Assembly (NCBI RefSeq): GCF_023630205.1
Contig: NZ_JALPRR010000003.1
Coordinates: 124,001 to 188,000, forward strand
DNA from: Pontibacter ruber
Lineage (GTDB): Bacteria; Bacteroidota; Bacteroidia; Cytophagales; Hymenobacteraceae
DNA length: 64,000 nt
Direction: 5' to 3'
Under the pieces are notes generated by a model that worked only from the letters and a program-made list of their open reading frames with translations, made no database searches and was not told the origin of the DNA. Positions 8,383 through 16,442 of the stretch are shown piece after piece. A program made the translations under genes and the position numbers. The first letter of the stretch is position 1, and each line of letters starts with the position of its first letter.

Positions 8383-8845
8383 GTGTACTGCCAAGGTTAT
8401 TCCCATATCCTCTCATGTTCTGGAAAACTTTGATTTCGAAGTCTTAGATAATATAGAGCTGCCCTTATATGCTTCCTACGTTTCAGCTGGTTTTCCCTCT
8501 CCTGCCGATGATTACCTGGAAGACAGGATTGATCTATCAAAGTACTTAATACAGAACCCTACTTCTACCTACATGATGAGGGTGAAGGGTACTTCCATGC
8601 AAGACGCCAACATACACGATGGCGATCTGCTAGTGATTGACAAGGCGTTGAAGCCAGCTGATGGGCTTCCTGTCGTCTGTTTTCTGGATGGGGAGTTTAC
8701 TGTCAAGACCTTTCGAAGGATTGAGGGCAAAGCTTACCTCTATCCAGCCAACCCTGCTTATAAACCTATCGAGATAACAGAGGAAATGGATATGCGCGTA
8801 TGGGGCGTAGTGGTGTGGATACTACACAGGCCTGTAAAGCTATGA
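8381..8845 (+). CDS. umuD: UmuD-like S24 self-cleaving protein
   Basis: A 154-residue LexA/UmuD-family protein. The self-cleavage bond is Ala36-Gly37 in YVSAGFPSP, the nucleophile Ser72 lies in VKGTSMQ and the general base Lys109 in FTVKTF. Cleavage is normally stimulated by RecA filaments, and the product partners UmuC to form the translesion polymerase Pol V. It overlaps umuC by ATGA, so the two are translationally coupled. There is no N-terminal DNA-binding domain, which excludes LexA itself. Confidence 0.93.
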   Translation: MCTAKVIPISSHVLENFDFEVLDNIELPLYASYVSAGFPSPADDYLEDRIDLSKYLIQNPTSTYMMRVKGTSMQDANIHDGDLLVIDKALKPADGLPVVCFLDGEFTVKTFRRIEGKAYLYPANPAYKPIEITEEMDMRVWGVVVWILHRPVKL

Positions 8846-10119
8846 CCAGCCTGTTTGCCCTCTGCGACTGCAACAACTTCTACGCTTCCTGCGAGCGGGT
8901 CTTCGATCCCTCGCTGAATGAGAAGCCTGTCGTGGTACTCTCTAATAACGATGGGTGCGTGATCGCCAGGAGCAACGAAGCGAAGGCATTAGGCATTCAG
9001 ATGGGTGACCCTTTCTTCCAGATCAGGAACTTGGTGGAGCACAAGCAAGTGCACGCCTTTTCCTCCAACTACGTGCTGTATGGGGATATGTCTGACAGGG
9101 TCATGCAGACGCTCTCGCAATTTACGCCTCATGTGGAGATTTATTCCATCGACGAATGCTTTCTGGACCTGGGTGACTTCTACGACATCGACCTCTTTAG
9201 CTATGCCTGGGAGATCAAGCGAACAGTAACGCGATGGACTGGTATACCAGTTAGCTTAGGCGTAGCACCTACCAAGGCACTTGCTAAGGTAGCCAACAAG
9301 CTGGCTAAGAAGTCTGCTAAAGCCAATGGTGTGTTAGTTTTAACAGAGCCTTACCATATTCAAAAAGCGCTGGAAGCTACCAAAGTGGAGGATGTATGGG
9401 GCATTGGAGGCCAGTACGCTAAGTTCCTGAAAAAGCATAACATCCATACAGCCCTCGACTTTACCAACGCTTCAGAGAACTGGGTGAGAAAACATATGAC
9501 TGTGGTAGGAGTCAGATTATTAAAAGAGCTAAAGGGCGAATCATGCCTGGAGCTGGAAGAGGTGGCACCTGCTAAGAAGGGTATCTGCACTTCCAGAAGC
9601 TTTGGCACCAAGCTTACATCTTTAAAGGATGTAAAGGAAGCAACAGCCTCTTATGCAGCCAAGTGCGCCAAGAAGCTCAGGAGCCAGAAGAGCTGCGCCA
9701 GACTGGTCACAGTGTTTGTGCAGACCAATCCTTTCTCTGAGCACGACAGGCAGTACTACAACAGTAGGACTATCGCTATGCCTGTAGCTACCAATTCAGA
9801 CATAGAGCTGATCCATTATGCTACACTTGCGTTAAAAGCCATCTTTAAACCAAACTACTACTATAAGAAGAGTGGCGTGATTGTAACTGAAATCATCCCT
9901 GAGAACCAGATTCAGTTTGACCTGCTCGACACAGTGGATAGGGACAAGCACAGCAGCCTGATGAAGGTGATGGATAAACTCACAGACAGGTTTGGGAGAA
10001 GCATGGTACAGGTAGCTGCGCAGGGGCTTAACAAGAACTGGCTACTGAAGTCTGACTATAAGTCGCCTTATTATACAACTAGAGTAGAAGAGATACCTAC
10101 AGTTTACATACGCATTTAA
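8842..10119 (+). CDS. umuC: UmuC, Y-family translesion DNA polymerase
   Basis: 425 residues from the ATG at 8842, inside the ATGA overlap with umuD; a GTG-type start at 8800 in the same frame would add an unnatural extension. It begins [21 protein letters not shown], the Y-family metal-binding motif I, and [11 protein letters not shown] supplies the catalytic Asp-Glu pair. The little-finger and C-terminal UmuC domain follow, at normal family length. It inserts nucleotides opposite lesions with UmuD'. Island-borne umuDC operons are common on mobile elements and plasmids. Confidence 0.95.
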   Translation: MTSLFALCDCNNFYASCERVFDPSLNEKPVVVLSNNDGCVIARSNEAKALGIQMGDPFFQIRNLVEHKQVHAFSSNYVLYGDMSDRVMQTLSQFTPHVEIYSIDECFLDLGDFYDIDLFSYAWEIKRTVTRWTGIPVSLGVAPTKALAKVANKLAKKSAKANGVLVLTEPYHIQKALEATKVEDVWGIGGQYAKFLKKHNIHTALDFTNASENWVRKHMTVVGVRLLKELKGESCLELEEVAPAKKGICTSRSFGTKLTSLKDVKEATASYAAKCAKKLRSQKSCARLVTVFVQTNPFSEHDRQYYNSRTIAMPVATNSDIELIHYATLALKAIFKPNYYYKKSGVIVTEIIPENQIQFDLLDTVDRDKHSSLMKVMDKLTDRFGRSMVQVAAQGLNKNWLLKSDYKSPYYTTRVEEIPTVYIRI

Positions 10120-10170
10120 ATTAGCAGAATCATATATACCAAACACTTAATAGTATTGTATAAATTATGC

Positions 10171-10196
10171 TATATTTGATAGGAGTTTAACTATCA
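10171..10196 (+). promoter_or_regulatory. Candidate -7 element and operator upstream of NERD helicase
   Basis: TATATTTG at 10171-10178 fits the Bacteroidetes -7 consensus TAnnTTTG. It overlaps an inverted repeat, TGATAG-N8-CTATCA (10177-10196), ending 5 nt before the ATG at 10202. The upstream TTG is only 12 nt away, too close for the usual -33 spacing, so the promoter call is weak. The symmetric site could be an operator. Confidence 0.3.
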
Positions 10197-10201
10197 TTTA
10201 T

Positions 10202-12349
10202 ATGGCTATCTTTTACCCATCCTTAGAGAAGATAAACGAATTAAAAGTAAAACCTGAACCAGGAGAGTGGTACTTACTGAATTTTCTCAAAATTATTTTG
10301 AGCAATGCGTATGAGGTATTCTTCAATCCTTTTCTTAATGGAGACAGACCAGATATAGTAATCTTGAAGAAAGGGGCTGGAATTTTGATTATAGAGGTAA
10401 AAGATTGGGAGTTCAGACATTACTCCATTAATGAGAGGAAAAAGTGGGAAGTAAAGGGGAAAAACTCTGCGTTTATAAAATCTCCTATAGATCAGGTGCT
10501 TCAATACAAACAGAATATCTATAACCTGCATATAGAAGATCTCCTATACAAAAAGATCATGGATTATAAGTATTGGAATGTGGTTAATTGTGCTGTTTAT
10601 TTTCATAAGGAGAGCAGAGAAAGCATCACTGATTTCATAGTTTCTCCTTTTGAACATGATGAGAAATACATGAAGTTTTTAAACAAGAACATATCCTTTT
10701 TAGGCTATGATGATCTCGAATCAAAGATCTTTAAAGACCTTCTATGGAAGAAATACATGACTCTAAATAACTCTAAATATTTTAAGGAAGATCTCTACCA
10801 AAGCTTTAAAAGATATTTACAGCCACCAGTACATACTATTGAGGATGGCAAAGTTATCAAGTACAATCAAGAACAACAGAAGCTTATTAATAGTGAGCCT
10901 GTAGAAGAATTGATAAAAGGCGTTGTTGGTTCTGGAAAAACGACAGTACTAGCTGTGAGAGCAGTAAATGCACACATAAGAACAGGGGGAAGAGTTCTTA
11001 TCCTTACGTATAATATAACACTTAAAAACTATGTTCATGATAAAATCAGCCAAGTAAGATCTGAGTTTAGCTGGGAGAATTTTTACATCACGAATTACCA
11101 CTCGTTCTTAACCGCAGAGTTCAATAATGTAGGAATTTCTGTAGTAGTACCAGAAGGCTTCGAAAAGTGGAACGATGATGATAAGAGTGAATACTTTGAA
11201 GTAAACTATTATTCAAATGTAAGCATCTTTGAACCATATCAAGACCATCTAGAGAAATATGACGCCATGTTTATTGACGAAATTCAGGACTATAAATTCG
11301 AATGGATGGAAATCTTGAAGAAATACTTTCTAAAGCAGGGTGGAGAATATGTTTTGTTAGGAGATGAAAAGCAGAATATATACGACAATAAGCTTGAAGA
11401 AGAGGAGCGCGAAATAATTACCAATATCAGAGACAAGAGAAGGAAAAGAAAATTAAATATATCTAATAGGTTTGGTGATAAGATTGGTCGTATAGCACTT
11501 GACTTTCAAAAGCAGGTGATGGCTAAGAAATATAACATAGATAGTTTAACTACAACTGGAGGATTGGACCTCGGCTTTGTTAAGTACTTCTATATTGAAA
11601 AGGGTGAAGATATAAGCCCTTTATATAATCATGTCCAATCGATCATCTCAGATTTAAAAGAGCATCCCAGCAATGTCGCACTACTTGGTTATACTATAAA
11701 ACTGCTAAGGGAATATGACTGTTATTATCGATATAGGACAGGGGAAAAGTCGAAAACAATGTTTGAGTCGCAGGAGGTTTACTATAAATTCATATTTGAT
11801 AATTATATAGAGCAGCCTGCGATACAAAAAGGAATAAACCTGCTAAATAACTCAAAGCTGAAGGAGAATTACAAAAAGGTAACTCAACTTGCTATACTGT
11901 TTACTGTTAGATCCTTATATGAGAAATATAGGTTGCACAGCTTCATGGTGAGGCTTCAAGAAATGCAAAAAAAGTATCTGGTAAATATAAACGAATTCGA
12001 AAGCTGGTTTGAAGATGAAAATCTTCAAAAGCTTCTAAAGGCGCCTCTCGACTACAAAATAAGGGAGAAGATTAAGAATGTGAGGGATAACAGAAAGCTC
12101 CATTTTTGGTTCAACAGTGGGACAATGAAACTTTCCACTATTCATAGTTTTAAGGGATGGGAAGCGCCTACTCTATTTTTAATTATTGAAAAAGAGTATC
12201 TTGAAGGTGATTTTAAAATGTCTTTTGAAGAATTAATTTATACTGGTTTAACCAGAAGCAAGGAACGATTAATAGTTATCAACTATGGGAATATGGAGCA
12301 ACATGAGAAACTAAAAAATATATTCCCTCACAATCTTGCACTCGCTTGA
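10202..12349 (+). CDS. NERD nuclease-UvrD/Rep-type helicase
   Basis: A 715-residue protein. Residues about 20-130 form a NERD nuclease-related domain with D51 (GDRPDIVILK) and E65/K67 (IIEVKDWE). The superfamily I helicase part has Walker A GVVGSGKT (240-247), Walker B FIDEIQD (D359, E360), LLGDEKQNIYD, STIHSFKGWE and the motif VI-like YTGLTRSKERL. It probably binds and unwinds or cuts DNA using ATP. NERD-helicases are frequent in islands and some defence loci. Its own promoter region and the lack of a partner gene suggest it acts alone. It is the last gene before the att fragment. Confidence 0.8.
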   Translation: MAIFYPSLEKINELKVKPEPGEWYLLNFLKIILSNAYEVFFNPFLNGDRPDIVILKKGAGILIIEVKDWEFRHYSINERKKWEVKGKNSAFIKSPIDQVLQYKQNIYNLHIEDLLYKKIMDYKYWNVVNCAVYFHKESRESITDFIVSPFEHDEKYMKFLNKNISFLGYDDLESKIFKDLLWKKYMTLNNSKYFKEDLYQSFKRYLQPPVHTIEDGKVIKYNQEQQKLINSEPVEELIKGVVGSGKTTVLAVRAVNAHIRTGGRVLILTYNITLKNYVHDKISQVRSEFSWENFYITNYHSFLTAEFNNVGISVVVPEGFEKWNDDDKSEYFEVNYYSNVSIFEPYQDHLEKYDAMFIDEIQDYKFEWMEILKKYFLKQGGEYVLLGDEKQNIYDNKLEEEEREIITNIRDKRRKRKLNISNRFGDKIGRIALDFQKQVMAKKYNIDSLTTTGGLDLGFVKYFYIEKGEDISPLYNHVQSIISDLKEHPSNVALLGYTIKLLREYDCYYRYRTGEKSKTMFESQEVYYKFIFDNYIEQPAIQKGINLLNNSKLKENYKKVTQLAILFTVRSLYEKYRLHSFMVRLQEMQKKYLVNINEFESWFEDENLQKLLKAPLDYKIREKIKNVRDNRKLHFWFNSGTMKLSTIHSFKGWEAPTLFLIIEKEYLEGDFKMSFEELIYTGLTRSKERLIVINYGNMEQHEKLKNIFPHNLALA

Positions 12350-12595
12350 CTTAAATCAATTATGGTATCTAAACTTAGAATATCCTCACAGTACGAAAGC
12401 TCTATAACATCTATGTAGGGTTTATCAACCCATGCTATAGGTAATAACATCTGATTAAACTTAGTCGTACATTTACAGTCATACATTATATTTTAACTTC
12501 GACCATTTGACTAAGAGTATTTAGTGTAAAATGACCTAATCAGTGACCAAAGCGATGAATAAGGGTTATAGTCCTGTTAAATAGAGCATTAGTGT
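12350..12595. other. Island end, non-coding
   Basis: About 245 bp between the helicase stop and the tRNA fragment. No open frame or hairpin terminator is apparent. It contains GTAGGGTTTATCAAC at 12415-12429, a 15-mer that also occurs just after mcrC at 2057-2071; its meaning is unknown. Confidence 0.5.
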
Positions 12596-12620
12596 GGGAG
12601 TTCGAATCTCCCCGCGCGCA
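12596..12620 (+). other. tRNA 3'-end fragment, candidate attachment site
   Basis: GGGAG (12596-12600), the seven-base T-loop TTCGAAT (12601-12607) and CTCCC (12608-12612) form a perfect T-arm. The seven-base acceptor strand CGCGCGC (12613-12619) and discriminator A (12620) follow. No matching 5' acceptor strand (GCGCGCG), D-arm or anticodon arm is found in the 90 nt upstream, so this is not an intact tRNA. It is followed within 20 nt by a terminator, as expected downstream of the original gene. This fits the displaced tRNA end left by an integrase. The isotype cannot be read. Confidence 0.7.
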
Positions 12621-12631
12621 CATTAGGTATA

Positions 12632-12661
12632 AAAAAGGCCTGCTCTAGAGCAGGCCTTTTT
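12632..12661 (+). terminator. Rho-independent terminator of the disrupted tRNA
   Basis: A perfect palindrome at 12637-12656 (GGCCTGCTCTAGAGCAGGCC) is flanked by A5 and T5 runs, so it works on either strand. It lies just past the tRNA fragment. Confidence 0.85.
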
Positions 12662-12821
12662 GTTTTGTTCCCAGCCTGTCCATCTTTCTTAGAACCATAA
12701 GTATCTGCCAAAGGGTATACCCTTAACACAACACTTACCAGTTTTAAATTTAAGTTCTTGCCTGTCCTTTAGTAGGCGCGTTTTTTTGCTATACTTCAAA
12801 GTATAGGATACAAGGCAGAAG

Positions 12822-13165
12822 TATAAACCCACCCCTGCGCCCCTCTCGAGGAGGGAATATCTGCCTTTGCCTCTTTGCAAGTATAAGTTTCATAGTTGCT
12901 ATGGTCCAACCACCCCTGCCCCCTTCGAAGGGAACTTGGTTGAAGTTGCATAGTCGCTTACGAAGCAGTATCGTTTCCAGTCCTTGGGTTGAGCGCCTTC
13001 TGGGTTTCCGGTGCCCGCCAGGGCATTGCGACCGAAGGGTAGCAAAGGAAAGCTAGACAGCGCGATGCCCGAGGACGAGGCCCCGCGGCCTTGAGCGCAC
13101 CAATGTATAAAATGAAACTATAGGCAAGTAAGACTGAGGAAAACAGACAGCTACGAAGCAAAGGC
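12822..13165 (-). repeat. Composite intergenic repeat, copy 1
   Basis: Minus-oriented copy of a repeat also found at 27851-28320 and 50128-50684. The core is 12974-13165: outer stem CCCGAGGAC (13068-13076) with GTCCTTGGG (12980-12988), nested stem 12993-13003 with 13053-13063, and a terminal TGCCC/GGGCA hairpin near 13011-13025. Past the core (12822-12950) come two C/G hairpin modules; the one nearer the core ends in the GGACCATAGCAACTATGAAACTTATACTTG-type tail seen in the other copies. An apparent short frame (12958-13161, minus) shares a peptide with copy 2 but is not conserved beyond the variable loop, so I do not call a gene. The rest of 12662-13264 shows nothing else. Confidence 0.75.
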
Positions 13166-13264
13166 TTGTTGGATTGAAGTATAAACTGAAGCTATAGTAT
13201 AGACTTCAGAAAAGAAGTATCAGATTTCTCGTTGCACTCGAAATGACAGGAAAATAAAGCCGAC

Positions 13265-14836
13265 TTATACTTTCCTTTCGAACGGATTTTCTGGCTTTAC
13301 CAGCAGCACTTTCTCGCGTTCCACAACAACAGCGCCTGGGGCGGAACCTTTGGGTTTGCGGACATACTTTTTAGGTGTGTATAATACCGGGCAGAGCGAG
13401 TCGCTTTTACGTTTGGAGTAATAGGCTGCGAGTTGGGCTGCTTTCTCCAGCACTGTAGTTGGGATAGTTTTACCTGCCTGGTACTTGATCACAACATGCG
13501 AACCTGACACATCCTTGGCATGCAGCCAGAGGTCATCTTTGTACGTATGGCGCTGGGTAAGTTCGTCGTTGCTTTTCGAGCTTTTACCAACCAAGATCTT
13601 AAAGCCTTCTGTCTCAAACAGCCGGAATGGGATCTCCAGCTGAGCCTTCTGCTTGGAGGTGAGCAGGTGCGCATATTCCCGCAAGTATACTTTAAGAGCT
13701 TTGTAATCTTTTACTTCCGTTAAGGACTGCAAGGCATCTTCCAGCACAATTACCTCTTCCAGTTTGCGTTCCAGTTTTTCTTCCAGCTGGCGAACCTCCA
13801 CGTGCTGGTTCTTCGCCTTCCGGTACAGGCGCTCCGCAAATCGTTGTGGCGACTCGCTCTCTTTTAGTTTAATTGTGCGGAGCTGGGCTGTGTAGAAGTC
13901 ATAGAGCTGGGCTTCGGCTGCACGCGGCGGAATATTCGTGAGGTTCGCCATGATGACATCGGCAGTCTGGGAGTAGGAGCGGTCGTGGCGAAGTTCGTGC
14001 AACTTGCTTTCTGTCTGATCCAGTACGTGCTGCGTGCCGTGTAGCTTCTTGGTCAGCTGCTGCCTGGTCTGTTCGTACTGCTGGCCATAACCCGTCTCGT
14101 GCAGGTAGTTGCGGGTATATGCATTCAGGGCTTCCAGTGGGTTATGGTATGTCTGTTGTACCTCGCCAACCGGCAGTAATGTTAAGCGCATCTTCCCATC
14201 CAGTTTTACCAGATAGTATGCTTCCGGCGCCTCCAGTTGCTCCAATACCTGCTGCACCAGCTCCCACTTAGCCTCCAGAGGCTGGGCATGGTAGTCTTGC
14301 TGCTCCAGGTACAAAGCAGGAATATCGCCAAAAGTAGGGTATACTTTTTTCAGGTTGCCCTGCGCAGCGGCAAAAGCCTCATAGTTTTGCCTGATGGGCC
14401 GGTCCATGTGCAGCGGATCGAGCTCCAAGTCAGCCTGAAACTTTTTATGGAACAGGTCTATTGCTTCGTTCTCCTCATAAAGCACGATGTTGGAGCGGTT
14501 GCCGAACAACTTGAACAAGAGGCGTATGTTTCCCGATAGCTCCAGATAGAAACTGCGCTCATTCAGGTGTTGCACCATGTCCAGTACTTGTTGCCCAATA
14601 ACAGGCGCTAAAAGGTTGATCGTATTTGCACGGGCTCTTTTAAAGTCTGAAGGAAAGGAGAGGGCTGAGAAATGCGATGTAAGCATGGCCCGGATGTAAA
14701 ACACATCTGCATCGCTGGCAAAGCCAAGTATCAGCTCGTCTTTGTTCTGGCTAAAGCAGGTAACGACCTGCCTGCCCACCAGGTGCGGGCGGAGTGCCTG
14801 CGTTAGCTGCCTTAAAAAGTAATAGTTCTGGTGCAC
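13265..14836 (-). CDS. rqcH: NFACT-family protein, RqcH/Rqc2 homologue
   Basis: A 523-residue NFACT protein. RqcH binds peptidyl-tRNA-obstructed large ribosomal subunits and adds C-terminal alanine tails for degradation. The N-terminal NFACT-N domain begins MHQNYYFLRQLTQALRP, a coiled-coil middle spans about residues 250-370, and the NFACT-R domain contains DLWLHAKDVSGSHVVIK. The start codon is GTG, at the position where relatives start MHxNYYFLR; the frame closes a short way upstream. A seven-copy 7-bp tandem repeat begins 8 nt before the start. It appears monocistronic. Confidence 0.88.
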   Translation of the reverse strand: MHQNYYFLRQLTQALRPHLVGRQVVTCFSQNKDELILGFASDADVFYIRAMLTSHFSALSFPSDFKRARANTINLLAPVIGQQVLDMVQHLNERSFYLELSGNIRLLFKLFGNRSNIVLYEENEAIDLFHKKFQADLELDPLHMDRPIRQNYEAFAAAQGNLKKVYPTFGDIPALYLEQQDYHAQPLEAKWELVQQVLEQLEAPEAYYLVKLDGKMRLTLLPVGEVQQTYHNPLEALNAYTRNYLHETGYGQQYEQTRQQLTKKLHGTQHVLDQTESKLHELRHDRSYSQTADVIMANLTNIPPRAAEAQLYDFYTAQLRTIKLKESESPQRFAERLYRKAKNQHVEVRQLEEKLERKLEEVIVLEDALQSLTEVKDYKALKVYLREYAHLLTSKQKAQLEIPFRLFETEGFKILVGKSSKSNDELTQRHTYKDDLWLHAKDVSGSHVVIKYQAGKTIPTTVLEKAAQLAAYYSKRKSDSLCPVLYTPKKYVRKPKGSAPGAVVVEREKVLLVKPENPFERKV

Positions 14837-14843
14837 CTTTTTA

Positions 14844-14892
14844 GAATTACGAATTACGAATTACGAATTACGAATTACGAATTACGAATTAC
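14844..14892. repeat. 7-bp tandem repeat, seven copies (GAATTAC)
   Basis: Seven perfect copies of GAATTAC run from 14844 to 14892, 8-56 nt upstream of the GTG start of rqcH (minus strand, GTAATTC units). Slipped-strand changes would alter leader or promoter spacing without changing the protein. Confidence 0.95.
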
Positions 14893-14924
14893 ATTTCCTT
14901 AAGCAACAAAATCAGGAGCAGGTA

Positions 14925-15001
14925 TAACGTCTGTTGTCTTATGTCCTACGTCTTGTGTCTAATCTTACTCGTAACTCAGAACTCGAGACTCAGAACTCAA
15001 A
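14925..15001. repeat. Degenerate direct repeats (AACTCAGAACTC-type)
   Basis: Short imperfect direct repeats: GTCTTATGTCCTACGTCTTG-like units, then AACTCAGAACTCGAGACTCAG-like units. The AACTCAGAACTC motif recurs at 50855-50887. Function unknown; they fill the gap between rqcH and the MBL gene. Confidence 0.6.
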
Positions 15002-15004
15002 ATA

Positions 15005-15766
15005 TTATACTTCAAACTGAAGACCGTCGTAGGCCAGGCGAATAAATTCGGGCAGGGTAGGCTCTACCTCGCGGTGCGGGCCAAGCAAATGGCTGATGTG
15101 TGTAAGATAACCACGTTCCGGTGCAAGATCTGTGAGCAGGTCTACGGCCTCCTGCAGGGAGAAATGAGAAATATGCGGCTCTTGCCGGAGGGCATTCAGC
15201 ACCACAACTTTAGAGCCCCGGATCTTATCCATTTCCTCTTCCGGTATATGGTTAGCATCGGTGATGTAGGTAAAATCTCCTACGCGGTAGCCTAACACCG
15301 GCAGTTTGTAATGCTTCACGCGGATAGGACGGAACAGCACACCGTCTATTTCAAACGGGGTTTCTGTTATCGGGTGTAGCTGCACTCTCGGGATGCCCGG
15401 ATATTGTATGCCGGAGAAGATGTAGGCAAACTCACGCTTGAGTTGCTCCAGCACACGCTCCTCCCCATACAGGGGCATGTCCTTGTTCTGGGAGAAATTG
15501 TAGGCACGGATATCGTCGAGACCGGCGGTATGGTCTTTGTGCTCGTGCGTGAAGATCAGCGCATCCAATGTCCGGATACGCTCGCGCAGCACCTGTTGCC
15601 GGAAATCGGGACCGGAGTCGATGATAAAGCTCTTGCCCTCCACCTGCAGGTGCACCGATACCCGTAGCCGCTTGTCGCGGTAGTCAACAGAACGGCACAC
15701 CTCGCAGGTGCACCCGATAACGGGCACACCCTGCGAGGTACCAGTACCTAAAAATGTGACTTTCAA
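15005..15766 (-). CDS. MBL-fold metallohydrolase, PhnP/RNase Z-like
   Basis: A 253-residue metallo-beta-lactamase-fold hydrolase of the PhnP-like group. It starts MKVTFLGTGTSQGVPVIGC, has an early CTCEVC element (C19, C21, C24) and the metal motif THEHKDH (H74, H76, D78, H79), with a further HISHFSL and HISH near the C-terminus. The substrate is probably a phosphodiester, but relatives differ and none can be assigned. Its start overlaps the stop of the next upstream gene by 4 nt, so the two are coupled. Confidence 0.82.
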   Translation of the reverse strand: MKVTFLGTGTSQGVPVIGCTCEVCRSVDYRDKRLRVSVHLQVEGKSFIIDSGPDFRQQVLRERIRTLDALIFTHEHKDHTAGLDDIRAYNFSQNKDMPLYGEERVLEQLKREFAYIFSGIQYPGIPRVQLHPITETPFEIDGVLFRPIRVKHYKLPVLGYRVGDFTYITDANHIPEEEMDKIRGSKVVVLNALRQEPHISHFSLQEAVDLLTDLAPERGYLTHISHLLGPHREVEPTLPEFIRLAYDGLQFEV

Positions 15767-16038
15767 TTGGTTTTTGCCTGATTACAGATTTCCAGATAGA
15801 GTTGCCGGTTCTTTTCGCTCAGGCGGCTCTCATCCACTGAAATAGTGCGCAGGATATCGTACAGGCAGTTGATCTTCCCCTCCAGGCTGAAATATTTATT
15901 CACCACGGCTACCTTCATGTCTTTCAGCACACAGTAGCCGGCTTTGAAGTTGCCTTTCTCATAGCGCAGCACAAAGTCCGACTCTGCAAAAATATCCTCC
16001 AGTTTGCCCAGGAACGGCCGCGTGTACTTTAATTCCAT
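15763..16038 (-). CDS. Conserved hypothetical protein
   Basis: A 91-residue soluble protein (MELKYTRPFLGKLEDIFAESDFVLRYEKGNFKAGYCVLKDMKVAVVN... type). No signal peptide or membrane segment. I recognise this as a Bacteroidetes conserved hypothetical but know no function. It overlaps the MBL gene by 4 nt and lies 14 nt below the receiver gene, so it may form an operon with both. Confidence 0.75.
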   Translation of the reverse strand: MELKYTRPFLGKLEDIFAESDFVLRYEKGNFKAGYCVLKDMKVAVVNKYFSLEGKINCLYDILRTISVDESRLSEKNRQLYLEICNQAKTN

Positions 16039-16052
16039 GTATGCTACTTATG

Positions 16053-16433
16053 CTATTTTACTGTATATTTTTTTACAGTTTGCACCAGCATGTCGAAGTC
16101 AAGAGGTTTAGGAAGGTACTCGTTGATGCCGGCTTCTTTAAAGTCCTCCATCGTATAGTTGTTGGCATTGCCGGTTACAGCAATGATCGGAATATTTGCG
16201 ATCTGCTGGTCTTTGTGTGCACGGATCTCGCGCGTACATTCCATCCCGCTCTTTACAGGGATGTTCAGGTCCATCAGTATCGCATCTATCTTGTTCTGCT
16301 CCACCTGCTTCATCACTTCGCCACCGTTCTTAGCGGTCAGGATCCTGTATTGTTGCAGTTCCAGGATTTTCTTCGTCAGGTTAAGGATTACAGAGCTATC
16401 TTCTGCAATCAGTATGGTTTTGCTTTCTGCCAT
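16053..16433 (-). CDS. Single-domain response regulator (CheY-like)
   Basis: A 126-residue stand-alone receiver domain. The acidic pair is E11/D12 (IAEDSSV), the phospho-acceptor D55 (ILMDLNIP), the switch Thr T87 and the conserved Lys K109 (LPKPLDF). There is no output domain. It starts 9 nt below the stop of the giant hybrid kinase, so it is the likely phosphorelay target of that kinase's Hpt domain. Confidence 0.92.
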   Translation of the reverse strand: MAESKTILIAEDSSVILNLTKKILELQQYRILTAKNGGEVMKQVEQNKIDAILMDLNIPVKSGMECTREIRAHKDQQIANIPIIAVTGNANNYTMEDFKEAGINEYLPKPLDFDMLVQTVKKYTVK

Positions 16434-16442
16434 AAGAAATTA

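Larger units (their letters stand above)
1..12620. mobile_element. Right part of a tRNA-integrated genomic island
   Basis: Everything left of the tRNA fragment at 12596-12620 is visibly AT-richer than the rest and consists of accessory DNA-processing and defence genes (McrBC, two HNH proteins, HIT protein, SRAP, CoiA-like, UmuDC, NERD helicase). To the right the sequence becomes GC-richer and carries core genes. Integrative elements that target the 3' end of a tRNA gene leave a displaced 3' fragment at one end; this window shows such a fragment still followed by a terminator. No integrase, relaxase or plasmid gene is visible, so the element type is unknown and its other end lies outside. The boundary is inferred from composition, gene content and the fragment together. 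Confidence 0.6.

Noticed and set aside
12540..12620. Intact tRNA gene
   Set aside because: Only the T-arm and 3' acceptor strand are present; no 5' acceptor, D-arm or anticodon arm can be matched.
12958..13161. Short frame in repeat copy 1 sharing a peptide with 27855-28097 (GPRPRxSRC)
   Set aside because: The frame shifts between all three copies after the variable loop and copy 3 lacks the start, so the sequence similarity is due to the repeat, not a protein.
14844..14892. CRISPR array
   Set aside because: Units are 7 bp with no spacers and no cas genes. No CRISPR array was seen anywhere in the window.
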